From SVEL01 sp017381055 (GTDB lineage Bacteria; Bacillota; Clostridia; Lachnospirales; Lachnospiraceae): DNA of 64,000 nt. The number at the start of each line of letters is the position of its first letter. The stretch's first letter is position 1. Both the position numbers and the translations under genes were made by a program. The stretch covers positions 62,001 to 126,000 of the forward strand of contig JAXJYC010000039.1 of assembly GCA_036307185.1 (NCBI GenBank), in the 5' to 3' direction. Positions 1 to 8,746 of the stretch are shown here, piece after piece. The notes beneath the pieces are model-generated. The model was not told the DNA's origin. It did no database searches and saw only the letters and a program-made list of their open reading frames with translations.

Positions 1-424
1 ACTTCTTATCCACCTCAGGATTAACATATACTGGTATTGCTCCATTTAATACCAATGCATTAATAACACTTCTATGTACATTTCTAGGCAATATTATCTT
101 ATCGCCCCTCTTACATGCAGTAAGCACCATGCTCTGTACTGCACTAGTAGTTCCACCTACCATCAAGAATGCATTAGCCGCACCAAACGCCTCAGCAGCA
201 AGCATCTCAGCTTCCTTAATGACTGATACTGGATGACAAAGATTATCAAGAGGCTTCATACTATTCACATCCACCCCAACGCATTTCTCTCCCAGAAAAC
301 TTGTAAGCTCTGGATTCCCTCTTCCATGCTTATGTCCTGGTACATCAAACGGTACAACTCTCCTATATCTAAACTGTTCTAACGCCTCGTGTATAGGCGC
401 CTTTGTCTGATCCAATGCACTCAT
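1..424 (-). CDS. Orn/Lys/Arg decarboxylase family protein (N-terminal part, runs off the left edge)
   Basis: The first 141 or so residues of a PLP-dependent (fold type I) amino-acid decarboxylase are present. The motif VPGHKHGRG near residue 30 is the hallmark of the family, followed by typical text such as GGTTSAVQSM and RNVHRSVINA. The PLP-binding lysine and the C-terminal domain lie outside the window. Family members make agmatine, cadaverine or putrescine; substrate cannot be told from this fragment. Two ATGs are adjacent (427 and 424); the second is better spaced (6 nt) from the AGGAGG ribosome-binding site, so 424 is chosen. A long structured leader precedes the gene, suggesting control of transcription elongation (inference). 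Confidence 0.9.
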   Translation of the reverse strand, partial: MSALDQTKAPIHEALEQFRYRRVVPFDVPGHKHGRGNPELTSFLGEKCVGVDVNSMKPLDNLCHPVSVIKEAEMLAAEAFGAANAFLMVGGTTSAVQSMVLTACKRGDKIILPRNVHRSVINALVLNGAIPVYVNPEVDKK

Positions 425-860
425 CATAACCCTCCTATATGACATATGATATATTTCGTAATATACGAATTACTTCGTTCTTCGAACTCCCGTAATTCTA
501 CAATAGAAAACGGTAGCGTTAAAACGCTACCGTAATAGTCAAATATCAAAGGGCTGTATTAATGTTTTATCGTACTAATGTATAGAAACACAAAAAAATA
601 TCCCATAAAGGATTCCCTTACAATAAATTCAGAGTCTATATAGCAATCATTACTTTTACTACTCTTATTGACTGTTTCACAAGTCAGCGTTTTTTTCGCT
701 TTTCGGTTAATTCATAAAATAAGTAACCAACTTATAAAATAATCGGCAGTGGACCCGGCTGTCCGTATGGCCTTAACTCTTTCGAGTGGTCCTTAATAAT
801 TGGTATAAGAAAACTCTAAATTACTGTTTCTTAAACTGATAAAAAAATTATCACATTACA
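425..860 (-). promoter_or_regulatory. Long structured leader of the decarboxylase gene (candidate attenuator or riboswitch)
   Basis: No ORF is visible here. On the minus strand the leader begins after a candidate promoter and can fold into a three-way junction: an outer ACCAA/TTGGT pairing, a GGACC/GGTCC stem, an internal hairpin ACTC-GAAA-GAGT and a second arm GGCC..GCC (about 719-802). A perfect GC-rich hairpin followed by TTTTCT (503-530) then lies about 80 nt before the gene. Two more short hairpins (GAATTAC/GTAATTC and TTCGTA/TACGAA) sit between it and the ribosome-binding site. This order of folded domain, terminator-like stem and gene is that of a riboswitch or attenuator. I do not recognise the class. 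Confidence 0.5.
502..531 (-). terminator. Terminator-like hairpin inside the decarboxylase leader
   Basis: On the minus strand ACGGTAGCG, a TTTTA loop and CGCTACCGT form a perfect stem followed by a short T run (TTTTCT). It lies between the leader promoter and the decarboxylase start, so it would act as a conditional terminator instead of ending an upstream gene. Confidence 0.6.
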
Positions 861-873
861 TAACACTTGTCAA
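847..873 (-). promoter_or_regulatory. Candidate sigma-A promoter for the decarboxylase leader
   Basis: On the minus strand TTGACA (873-868) is followed by GATAAT (852-847). The spacer is 15 bp for this pair, or 17 bp if the overlapping TAATTT is used as -10. The -35 is perfect; the short spacing lowers confidence. Confidence 0.4.
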
Positions 874-923
874 GCATTTTATTTAATTGTTCTTTATTGC
901 AGAAATCTTTTTCTATTCACACA

Positions 924-962
924 AAAACGGGCATAAACGAAAATAATATCTCGTTTATGCCC
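924..962 (-). terminator. Rho-independent terminator of the GGDEF gene
   Basis: A 12-bp inverted repeat (GGGCATAAACGA at 929-940 with its complement at 951-962) is followed on the minus strand by GTTTTTG. It closes the minus-strand gene ending at 994. Confidence 0.85.
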
Positions 963-993
963 ATTTATAAGCATTTAAAATCCTTTTGATAAA

Positions 994-2037
994 TTATACA
1001 ATTACTTGATCTTTACCTGCACGCTTAGCTTGATATAACTTGTCATTTGCTGTAGCTAATATTTCATCTAAATCTAAAGTCTTATCATCTACAACCATAC
1101 CAGCACTAAATGTAAATCTTTCTTGTTTTGTCTTTGTCGAAAATTCAGCAAGCTCTTCTTTTACCTTTTCAAGTATATTTAATGTCTCTTCCTTGCCTAG
1201 TTTGTCTATCATTACTACGAATTCCTGACCATCATATCTACTAGCAAAGCCTACATTCTCAACATTCTTCTTCAAGATATTACCAAATTCTACAAGAACA
1301 CTGTCTCCAAATACAAATCCATATTTATCATTAATTTCCTTGAAATCATCTAAATCAATATGAATCACAATGAAATCCTTCTCCAAATCAGTCATCCATT
1401 TTTCCAGTGTATCCATCATATATCTTCTGTTATATAAGCCTGTCAATTGGTCATAATGAGCAACAAGTGCTAATTCCTCGGTCATTTTTACAATCTGTGC
1501 ACGCTGCTTTTCATATTGTTGTAAAATAATTCTAACCAAAACAAATAATGCAATGGCAACTATAGAATACGCCCACAACACTGTCAACATCTCAGACTCT
1601 GTAGTCTGCTGACCCCAGTCATATGGTACCGCATACGACAAAATAATACATATAATATCTATAAAAAATACTATACCAAACATCACCCACTGTGATGCTT
1701 TAGGTAAAAATAAAACTATGCCTGCAACCGCCAAAATAAGATAAGCACTAGTAGGTGCACCATATACATACATTAATAATGGTAATTCCAAGAGTGCTGC
1801 TATACTCACTATACCAGTTGAAGCTACATCAATCTTTTTTGTAATCCAACCAAATACACCAAATCCAGTTAAAACCACAAAACATACACCGCACATAGCC
1901 GTAGCTTCTGTTAACCCTGTAAGTAAAAAACATATAAGAAATCCAACGCCATCTGCTACACAGGCAATAATAGCTAAGGTTCTAAAAAGCTTAGTCTTGA
2001 GCTCCTTCTTTAGCTCTTCATTTATATTCATCTTCAA
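994..2037 (-). CDS. Membrane GGDEF-domain protein with a degenerate signature (DGQEF)
   Basis: The N-terminal half (about residues 20-175) holds about six hydrophobic segments and a short linker leads to a GGDEF domain (about 190-345). The domain has the usual LTGLYNRRYM start and the metal-site context DLDDFKEIND. The signature loop reads RYDGQEF (DGQEF at residues 269-273) instead of RYGGDEF: the first glycine is Asp and the third residue is Gln. No RxxD inhibitory site stands five residues upstream. Active diguanylate cyclases have GG(D/E)EF or AGDEF, so this one may be inactive or have altered substrate (inference). It follows enolase after 130 bp and has its own extended -10 promoter. 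Confidence 0.9.
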   Translation of the reverse strand: MKMNINEELKKELKTKLFRTLAIIACVADGVGFLICFLLTGLTEATAMCGVCFVVLTGFGVFGWITKKIDVASTGIVSIAALLELPLLMYVYGAPTSAYLILAVAGIVLFLPKASQWVMFGIVFFIDIICIILSYAVPYDWGQQTTESEMLTVLWAYSIVAIALFVLVRIILQQYEKQRAQIVKMTEELALVAHYDQLTGLYNRRYMMDTLEKWMTDLEKDFIVIHIDLDDFKEINDKYGFVFGDSVLVEFGNILKKNVENVGFASRYDGQEFVVMIDKLGKEETLNILEKVKEELAEFSTKTKQERFTFSAGMVVDDKTLDLDEILATANDKLYQAKRAGKDQVIV

Positions 2038-2068
2038 GTACCCCCAATGTACTAAAAATTACCTAACA

Positions 2069-2097
2069 ATTTTACCACATTGAAGGTTCTAATGCAA
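2069..2097 (-). promoter_or_regulatory. Sigma-A promoter of the GGDEF gene
   Basis: On the minus strand TTGCAT (2097-2092), a 17-bp spacer and TAAAAT (2074-2069) with an extended -10 TGG just upstream. It lies 32 bp before the GGDEF start codon. Confidence 0.6.
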
Positions 2098-2167
2098 ACT
2101 GTAATATGCCCAAATAATAATAGCAAATCACAGTAATATTGCACAAAAAACAGCCTAAAATACAAAC

Positions 2168-3562
2168 CTATCTACCCGAAAAATTGAATGCATCCACTCC
2201 AGGATAAATAGCCATATCTTCCTCACAAAGTTGTTGTTCTATTCGAAGTAACTGATTGTACTTTGCAACTCTGTCTGTTCTACATGGCGCACCTGTCTTT
2301 ATTTGACAAGTATTAAGCGCAACTGCTAAATCAGCTATAGTTGTGTCCTCAGTTTCTCCCGACCTATGAGATGCTATAGCAGTATAGCCTGCGCTATGAG
2401 CTAGCTTGATAGCATCTATTGTCTCTGATATTGTCCCTATCTGATTTAGCTTAATAAGAATAGAATTGGCATATCCACCATCTATTCCTTCCTGTAACCT
2501 CTTTGTATTGGTAACAAACAAATCATCTCCAACTAATTGAACTCTTCTGCCAAGCCTCCTGGTTAGCTTTTTCCAGCCCTCGTAATCCTCCTCATCCAAT
2601 CCGTCCTCAATAGAATAAATTGGATATCTATCACACAGCTTTTCGTAAAGCTCTATCATCTGATCTGTTGTACGAAGGACTACCATACTCTCTGTATCTG
2701 GCTTAATAGCTTCGCAAACGCATGCACTTTCCTCATCACAAATACTATCTCTTTGTTTCTTTAAAATCTCTGTCTCTCCTTGAAAATAATACATCCCAGC
2801 ATTGTCTTCATGAAGCTCTGAAGCCGCAGCATCCATAGCGAACACAATATCCTCACCACACTTATAGCCAGCCTCTTTAACAGCTCTTTCTAGATAATCA
2901 AACACTTCAAAAGCATCCTTTAAATCTGGCGCAAAGCCACCCTCATCACCTACAGCCGTTGACTTTCCATCCTTTTCTAATAATCCCTTTAGACAATGAT
3001 AAACCTCCGCCCCCATTCGCAATGCCTCTTTAAAACAAGGAGCTCCCACTGGCATAATCATAAATTCCTGAAAATCCACCGTATTTTTTGCATGTGCACC
3101 ACCATTTAATATATTCATCATAGGAACTGGAAGCTTCCCCTCCATTTTATCTCCTAAAAATCTATATAATGGCATATCATTAGCCATAGCTGCTGCCTTA
3201 GCAGACGCAATAGATACGGCTAATATTGCATTTGCACCAAGCTTTGACTTATCCTTTGTTCCATCAAGCTTAATCATAGCTTCATCTATCTCATATATAT
3301 TTGTTGGGTCCATCCCTTTTAAACAATCATTAATATGTGTATTAATGTTATTAACAGCTATCAGCACGCCCTTCCCACCGTATCTTTTATCATTGGCATC
3401 TCTAAGCTCCAATGCTTCAAATTCACCTGTAGATGCACCACTTGGCACTGCTCCCATCCCTACAGTTCCATCAGATAAATGTACCTCTGCCTCCACAGTT
3501 GGATTGCCTCGTGAATCCATTATTTCCCTTCCTATTACTTGTTCAATTTCCAAACTCTTCAT
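2168..3562 (-). CDS. eno: Enolase with an internal acidic insertion
   Basis: Phosphopyruvate hydratase of glycolysis (2-phosphoglycerate to phosphoenolpyruvate, cytosol, Mg-dependent). All signatures are present: MDSRGNPTVE, SGASTGEFEA, GDEGGFAP, the metal ligands in FAMDAAASE, SIEDGLDEED and LVGDDLF, the catalytic lysine in LIKLNQIGT, and SHRSGETEDTTIAD. At 464 residues it is longer than the usual 430 or so. The excess is a Cys- and Glu-containing insertion at about residues 262-297, just before the segment leading to SIEDGLDEED. The gene follows the subtilase gene by 59 bp and has a good ribosome-binding site. Confidence 0.97.
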   Translation of the reverse strand: MKSLEIEQVIGREIMDSRGNPTVEAEVHLSDGTVGMGAVPSGASTGEFEALELRDANDKRYGGKGVLIAVNNINTHINDCLKGMDPTNIYEIDEAMIKLDGTKDKSKLGANAILAVSIASAKAAAMANDMPLYRFLGDKMEGKLPVPMMNILNGGAHAKNTVDFQEFMIMPVGAPCFKEALRMGAEVYHCLKGLLEKDGKSTAVGDEGGFAPDLKDAFEVFDYLERAVKEAGYKCGEDIVFAMDAAASELHEDNAGMYYFQGETEILKKQRDSICDEESACVCEAIKPDTESMVVLRTTDQMIELYEKLCDRYPIYSIEDGLDEEDYEGWKKLTRRLGRRVQLVGDDLFVTNTKRLQEGIDGGYANSILIKLNQIGTISETIDAIKLAHSAGYTAIASHRSGETEDTTIADLAVALNTCQIKTGAPCRTDRVAKYNQLLRIEQQLCEEDMAIYPGVDAFNFSGR

Positions 3563-3621
3563 AAAACCTGCCTCCTATAATTTTATGATAACTAGTTTAT
3601 ACAAAAATTTACTTTTTATAC

Positions 3622-5316
3622 TTATCTTACCAACGGCAAGCTATCCTCTAAACACAAAGTTCCCCACCCTAACTGCGTATTTGGCCACATATCAAAACCT
3701 CTCAAACGCCTTGCTCCTTTTATAAGATAAGCCTTCACCTTTTCTCCATACAAATACCTATCTTTGCCCATGATAATTCCCCATTCCATCATAAGTGCTG
3801 CACTTCCAGTCACAAACGGCGTAGCAAATGATGTCCCCGTTCTTTTAGCCGTACCCCCTCCTGGTGTAGCAGTTAATATATCAACTCCTGGCGCTACAAT
3901 ATCTGGCTTTACTTGATTTGTCGCTCTGGTAAAACCCCTTCCCGAAAAATCAGCATAGGAAAAATTTAAGGAATCATATGCGCCCACTGATATAGCTTTA
4001 CTAGACGTAGACGGAATGGTCAAAGTTGTATCTGCCTCCGGACGAATAAACCTAGTGCTACTAGATACCCTCTCTCCGCTAAGCCACATATCATATTTTC
4101 CATCAATAATTCTGTCCCCCATAATATTTATCTTCCATAGTCCCTCTTCCACGTATTGCAAATCAGAAACAAACTCTATGTATATCTCCTGGTACATACT
4201 ATAGGGCGCCGGTTCTCCTGCAAAAATAAGCAACCTAGTTGCTCCTACTTCCACTGAAAAGCTTACTAATCTTTTATTCTCCACAGCTATTTCCTCACCA
4301 CTCGGAGATGTTACAGTTATACGAAACTCATCACCATATGTTTTCCATAACTGAAGGGTAATATTCTGTTCAAATCTTCCAACAGCTAACTCTACTATAT
4401 CCATATTATCCAAACTAACCCTACCTGCTGTATGAAGAGAAGTACTTCCTTCATTTCCTGTTCCTATGACAATAACATTTCTCCCCACATTTGATGCATC
4501 ATCTATAAATGTCGATAAAAGAGAAGTTCCATCATGGGAACCATAATTATTACCAAAGCTTATGTTAATGGCTATGGGTCTTCCATAAAAAAGACCTCTT
4601 TTTACACAAAAATCAATAGCTTGCATAAGTTGTGTGGTTCTAGGAAAACCATCCTTTTTCTCCGCCCCAAGTTTTACCACTATAAGCTCTGCCAGAGGCG
4701 CTACACTAGCAGCAATACCAGCTACCGCAGTTCCATGTCCCGATACGTCCACTCCTCCTATCATACCTGTCCTCTGAGATACCGGCATGGCTAATGCTAT
4801 ATCTATTTGTTCCTTTGTGTATACTGTTTGATCCCATAGCTCTAAAATCCTACTTTTTCCATTCTCATCTAGAAAATACTCATGACTATAATCAATCCCA
4901 GAATCAATAACACCAATCAAACACCCCCTACCTGTCAAGTTCAAAGGCAACTGTTCTGTATTTCCATCCAAATAAAAAGGAGCCTCTTGCACACTGTCTA
5001 TGCAAGAAACTCTCTTTCCGTTCTCTATTGCAAAATTTAATCTTTTAGGCTTTTCAATATATATAATCTCTTCTAAATTAGCCAACGTATCTATTATCCT
5101 CTCAGGAGCAACTATAATTGCATAATTATTAATCAGCTCTGTAACCGTAGCCCCTAGACTTCTCACCCTACCAAGGTCACCCTCATATCTAACTATAAGC
5201 TCCCAGGCTTCTTCTTCGGGTATATATCCTACATTTAGGTTATCCGTCTTAGCCCTAACCGCAACAGGTGTATCCAATGCAAGATTCAACTGATTTTCTA
5301 CCTTTTGACTATTCAT
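3622..5316 (-). CDS. Subtilisin-like serine peptidase, CspA-like S8 family
   Basis: A 564-residue S8 peptidase with a complete triad: Asp in GVIDSGIDYSHE (about 138), His in DVSGHGTAVAGIAA (about 194) and Ser in GTSFATPFVTG (about 496). The long stretch between His and Ser, with a beta-rich jelly-roll-like insert, and the N-terminal region resemble Csp-type proteases of Clostridia. No signal peptide is seen, so it may be cytoplasmic or released on lysis. An upstream in-frame TTG at 5361 was rejected: the ATG at 5316 has a GAGGTAGG ribosome-binding site. In C. difficile, Csp proteases activate a spore-cortex lytic enzyme; whether this paralogue does so is unknown. It sits between asnB and eno. 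Confidence 0.88.
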   Translation of the reverse strand: MNSQKVENQLNLALDTPVAVRAKTDNLNVGYIPEEEAWELIVRYEGDLGRVRSLGATVTELINNYAIIVAPERIIDTLANLEEIIYIEKPKRLNFAIENGKRVSCIDSVQEAPFYLDGNTEQLPLNLTGRGCLIGVIDSGIDYSHEYFLDENGKSRILELWDQTVYTKEQIDIALAMPVSQRTGMIGGVDVSGHGTAVAGIAASVAPLAELIVVKLGAEKKDGFPRTTQLMQAIDFCVKRGLFYGRPIAINISFGNNYGSHDGTSLLSTFIDDASNVGRNVIVIGTGNEGSTSLHTAGRVSLDNMDIVELAVGRFEQNITLQLWKTYGDEFRITVTSPSGEEIAVENKRLVSFSVEVGATRLLIFAGEPAPYSMYQEIYIEFVSDLQYVEEGLWKINIMGDRIIDGKYDMWLSGERVSSSTRFIRPEADTTLTIPSTSSKAISVGAYDSLNFSYADFSGRGFTRATNQVKPDIVAPGVDILTATPGGGTAKRTGTSFATPFVTGSAALMMEWGIIMGKDRYLYGEKVKAYLIKGARRLRGFDMWPNTQLGWGTLCLEDSLPLVR

Positions 5317-5368
5317 TCCTACCTCATAATTATTTGCATTCACTAAAATAATTAATAACAAACTATAA

Positions 5369-7219
5369 TTATGCTATAGCTTCTTCAAAATATACCTTGT
5401 ACCACACAAGAAATACATAAATAGTCCATATCTTTCTGCTATTATCTGCTTTGCCTGCCTTATGGTCCTTTAAAAGAGACATAATTCTATCTGTATTAAA
5501 GAACTGTCTTGAAGCCTCACTCTCAAAAGCTTCCTTAACAATATTAAAATATTTGTCTTCCTTTAACCATACTCTTATAGGCACTGGGAATCCTAGCTTT
5601 TTCTTATTAGCTGTTGCCTCTGGAAGATGTCTTTTCGCCGCTATTCTAAAGGCATATTTTGTGGCCTTTTTATTACATCGATAATTAATCGGCATCTTCT
5701 TACTATAATCAAATACTTCAATATCTACAAGTGGCACTCTAGACTCAAGAGAATGAGCCATACTCATCTTATCCGCCTTAAGAAGAATATCTCCCTGTAA
5801 CCAGAAGTTAATATCAATATACTGCATCTTTGCGATGTCATTTAATCCCTTAACCTGAGCATAGCAAGACTCTACAATCTGACTAGGTGGAATATTAGTT
5901 TTCTGTGTCTTTAACAGCTTACTTCTCTCCTCAACAGAAAACATATTGGCATTGCCTATAAATCTTTCCTCTACAGTCTTAGAACCTCTGATGATGAAGT
6001 TCTTGCCCTTAAAATTAGGCAATTTCTTCGCTATAGCTGCCATCGGTTTCTTAATAAACTTTGGAATAAACTTAAATGGTCGCAAAGAAATAGGCTCATG
6101 GTATATGTTATATCCACCAAAGAATTCATCTGCACCTTCACCAGATAAAACAACCTTAAGATGCTCTGACGCCAACTGATCCACAAAGTAAAGTGCTATA
6201 CAAGAAGGATCTGCCAATGGCTCGTCCATATAATACATAACCTTTGAAATAGAATCAAAATATTCGTCACTATTAATATTCTTACTATAATTTTCCTTAT
6301 CAAGCTCCTTAACAAGACTCTCTGCATAAGGAACCTCATTATACTTGCTATTTTTATCTAAGAAACCAACTGTAAATGTCTTTTTCCCTGGAAACTGTGA
6401 AACTACATAGCTAGAATCCACTCCACTAGAAAGCAGCGAACCAACCTCTACATCCGCTATCATATGTGCATCCACAGAATTTTTAACCAATGTCTCTATA
6501 TCAAATACTGTATCCTCCAATGAAATCTTCGACTCTCGCACAGGCTCCATCATCGGATCAAAATATCTCTCTACATTAAGTTCTCCATCCTTATAGATCA
6601 TAAAATGACCTGCAGGAAGCTTATATATCCCCTTAAAAAAAGTCTCTGGAAGTACTGAATACTGGAAGCTCAAATACTGCTCTAAAGCCTCTTCATTAAC
6701 CTTTCTTTCAATTCCAGGAAACTGAAGAATTCCCTTTATCTCTGAACAGAATACAAGATTCCCTTCTTCTGTCTGTGTGTAATAAAATGGCTTAATTCCA
6801 AAGAAATCTCTAGCTCCAAAGAAAAGCTTTTTCTTCATGTCATAAATCATGAATGCAAACATACCTCTAAGTCTATATAAAAGCTCAGTTCCATACTCCT
6901 CATAACCGTGAACCAACACCTCTGTGTCCGCATTATTAGCAAATATATGACCCTTTGCTATAAGCTCCTCTCTAAGCTCCTTATGATTATATATTTCACC
7001 ATTAAAAACTATAACTATGTCCTTATTTTCATTAAACATAGGCTGCATACCATGGTCTAAATCTATAATACTTAATCTTCTAAATCCAAATGCTGCTTCC
7101 TCATCCACAAATGTGCCAGCCTGATCTGGTCCTCTATGAGCAATAGCATCCATCATTTTAACTAGAATCTGTTCTTTATCATTTGCAACATTACCAATAA
7201 ATCCACTAATACCACACAT
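5369..7219 (-). CDS. asnB: Asparagine synthetase (glutamine-hydrolysing)
   Basis: Makes asparagine from aspartate, glutamine and ATP. The protein starts MCGISGFIG, leaving the nucleophilic Cys at position 2 of the class II glutaminase domain (about 1-210), and the synthetase domain has the PP-loop LLSSGVDSSYVV. Length 616 is normal. The start has AAGGAG 10 nt upstream. It lies 20 bp after murE and 52 bp before the subtilase gene, in one apparent operon. Confidence 0.96.
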   Translation of the reverse strand: MCGISGFIGNVANDKEQILVKMMDAIAHRGPDQAGTFVDEEAAFGFRRLSIIDLDHGMQPMFNENKDIVIVFNGEIYNHKELREELIAKGHIFANNADTEVLVHGYEEYGTELLYRLRGMFAFMIYDMKKKLFFGARDFFGIKPFYYTQTEEGNLVFCSEIKGILQFPGIERKVNEEALEQYLSFQYSVLPETFFKGIYKLPAGHFMIYKDGELNVERYFDPMMEPVRESKISLEDTVFDIETLVKNSVDAHMIADVEVGSLLSSGVDSSYVVSQFPGKKTFTVGFLDKNSKYNEVPYAESLVKELDKENYSKNINSDEYFDSISKVMYYMDEPLADPSCIALYFVDQLASEHLKVVLSGEGADEFFGGYNIYHEPISLRPFKFIPKFIKKPMAAIAKKLPNFKGKNFIIRGSKTVEERFIGNANMFSVEERSKLLKTQKTNIPPSQIVESCYAQVKGLNDIAKMQYIDINFWLQGDILLKADKMSMAHSLESRVPLVDIEVFDYSKKMPINYRCNKKATKYAFRIAAKRHLPEATANKKKLGFPVPIRVWLKEDKYFNIVKEAFESEASRQFFNTDRIMSLLKDHKAGKADNSRKIWTIYVFLVWYKVYFEEAIA

Positions 7220-7239
7220 TTTCGTTAATCTCCTTTATC

Positions 7240-8724
7240 CTAAAGATTCAATTCCTTTTTTATATCCTCAACAATAACTCTTTCATCCATTGGGTATTTT
7301 ACGCCTTCTATCTCCTGGTAATCTTCATGGCCTTTTCCTGCTAAAACGATAACATCGCCTTCCCTGCCATTTTCTATTGCGTACTTTATAGCTTCTCTTC
7401 TATCTATAATTGTAATGTATTCTCCATCCGCTTTCTTCACACCAGTTATTATATCATCTATAATATCCTGTGGTTTTTCATAGCGCGGATTATCAGAAGT
7501 AACAATTGTAAGATCAGAAAGTCGCGATGAAACTTCTCCCATTTCAAAACGTCTATCCTTAGATCTGTTTCCACCACAACCAAATAATGTAACTATTCTC
7601 TTAGGATTATACTCTCTAAGACTTAAAAGTAAACTTTCAAGACTCATAGCATTGTGAGCATAGTCCACCATCAAAGTATACTTAGGTGAAACATCTATAA
7701 TCTCTACTCTACCTCTTACTCTTATGTCTAAAAGAACCTTCTTCATAAGGTCTAAATCCTTAGTAAAATGTCTACATACAGCTATAGCCGTAAGCGTATT
7801 ATATACATTAAATTTACCTGGAATATCTATCTCTACAGGCATATTAATAATACCCTCTAAATTATATGAAATACCTATCACACCTGGCTTTGTAAGAAGT
7901 CTAATATCACTAGCTCTTAAATCCGCCTCCTTAGATAAACCAAATGTTTCTATAGTACATGTAGCATCCTTGATCATATCCTTATAATGCTTATCATCTA
8001 TATTTAATATACCATGCTTACATCTAGAAAAGAGCTTTGCCTTACAGCTCATATAATCTTCAAAATCCTTATGTTCATTTTCACCTATATGATCCTTAGA
8101 TAAATTAGTGAATATACCATAATCAAATGTAAATCCAGCAACTCTGTCCATCATAAGGCCCTGAGATGAAACCTCCATAACAACCGCCTTACAACCAGCC
8201 GCTGCCATCTTGTCAAAATACTCCTGTACAATATACGACTCTGGTGTAGTATTAGCCGAAGGAATCACTTCATCACCAATAATCGTTTCAACAGTTCCTA
8301 TAAGACCTGTACTTATACCCGCTTTTTCAAGCACTGCTCTAATCATATACGCAGTAGTAGTCTTTCCTTTAGTTCCTGTAACACCAATAGTTACAAGCTT
8401 TGTAGAAGGATAACCAAAATACGCTGCCGACATACAAGCCAAAGCATATCTTGTAGACACTACCTTAATAACCGCAACAGATTCATCAATCTTAGAGAGA
8501 ATATCATTATCTAAATCCCTCTCTACAACCACTGCTATTGCACCTGCTTCTATTACATCTAAAACTAAATCATGTGCATCCCATTTAGCACCCTTTATAC
8601 ATACAAATATATCCTTATCCTGAACTTTTCTTGAATCAAAAATAAGTCTGGCAATATCTATATCACTAGAACCTCTAACTATTTCATATTCTACATTTTT
8701 CAAAATATCACATAACTTCATCAT
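7240..8724 (-). CDS. murE: UDP-N-acetylmuramoyl-tripeptide synthetase, meso-DAP type
   Basis: Cytosolic Mur ligase adding the third residue of the peptidoglycan stem peptide. Seen are the ATP loop GVTGTKGKTTTAYMI, the SSQGLMMDR and FTNLSKDHIGE motifs, the carbamylated-lysine segment YMSCKAKLF and the C-terminal VLAGKGHEDYQ. The DNPRYEKP motif is the known signature for meso-diaminopimelate (Lys-type enzymes differ here), which fits the DAP genes elsewhere in the window. Length 494 is normal. The start has GAGG 6 nt upstream of adjacent ATGs. It follows the patatin gene by 22 bp. Confidence 0.96.
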   Translation of the reverse strand: MMKLCDILKNVEYEIVRGSSDIDIARLIFDSRKVQDKDIFVCIKGAKWDAHDLVLDVIEAGAIAVVVERDLDNDILSKIDESVAVIKVVSTRYALACMSAAYFGYPSTKLVTIGVTGTKGKTTTAYMIRAVLEKAGISTGLIGTVETIIGDEVIPSANTTPESYIVQEYFDKMAAAGCKAVVMEVSSQGLMMDRVAGFTFDYGIFTNLSKDHIGENEHKDFEDYMSCKAKLFSRCKHGILNIDDKHYKDMIKDATCTIETFGLSKEADLRASDIRLLTKPGVIGISYNLEGIINMPVEIDIPGKFNVYNTLTAIAVCRHFTKDLDLMKKVLLDIRVRGRVEIIDVSPKYTLMVDYAHNAMSLESLLLSLREYNPKRIVTLFGCGGNRSKDRRFEMGEVSSRLSDLTIVTSDNPRYEKPQDIIDDIITGVKKADGEYITIIDRREAIKYAIENGREGDVIVLAGKGHEDYQEIEGVKYPMDERVIVEDIKKELNL

Positions 8725-8746
8725 TGTATGCCTCTTTTCTTATTTA

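Noticed and set aside
719..802. Known riboswitch classes (guanidine-I, cobalamin, GEMM, SAM, lysine) for the decarboxylase leader
   Set aside because: Short stretches such as CGAAAG or CCACTG recall some classes, but none of the ordered consensus blocks is present.
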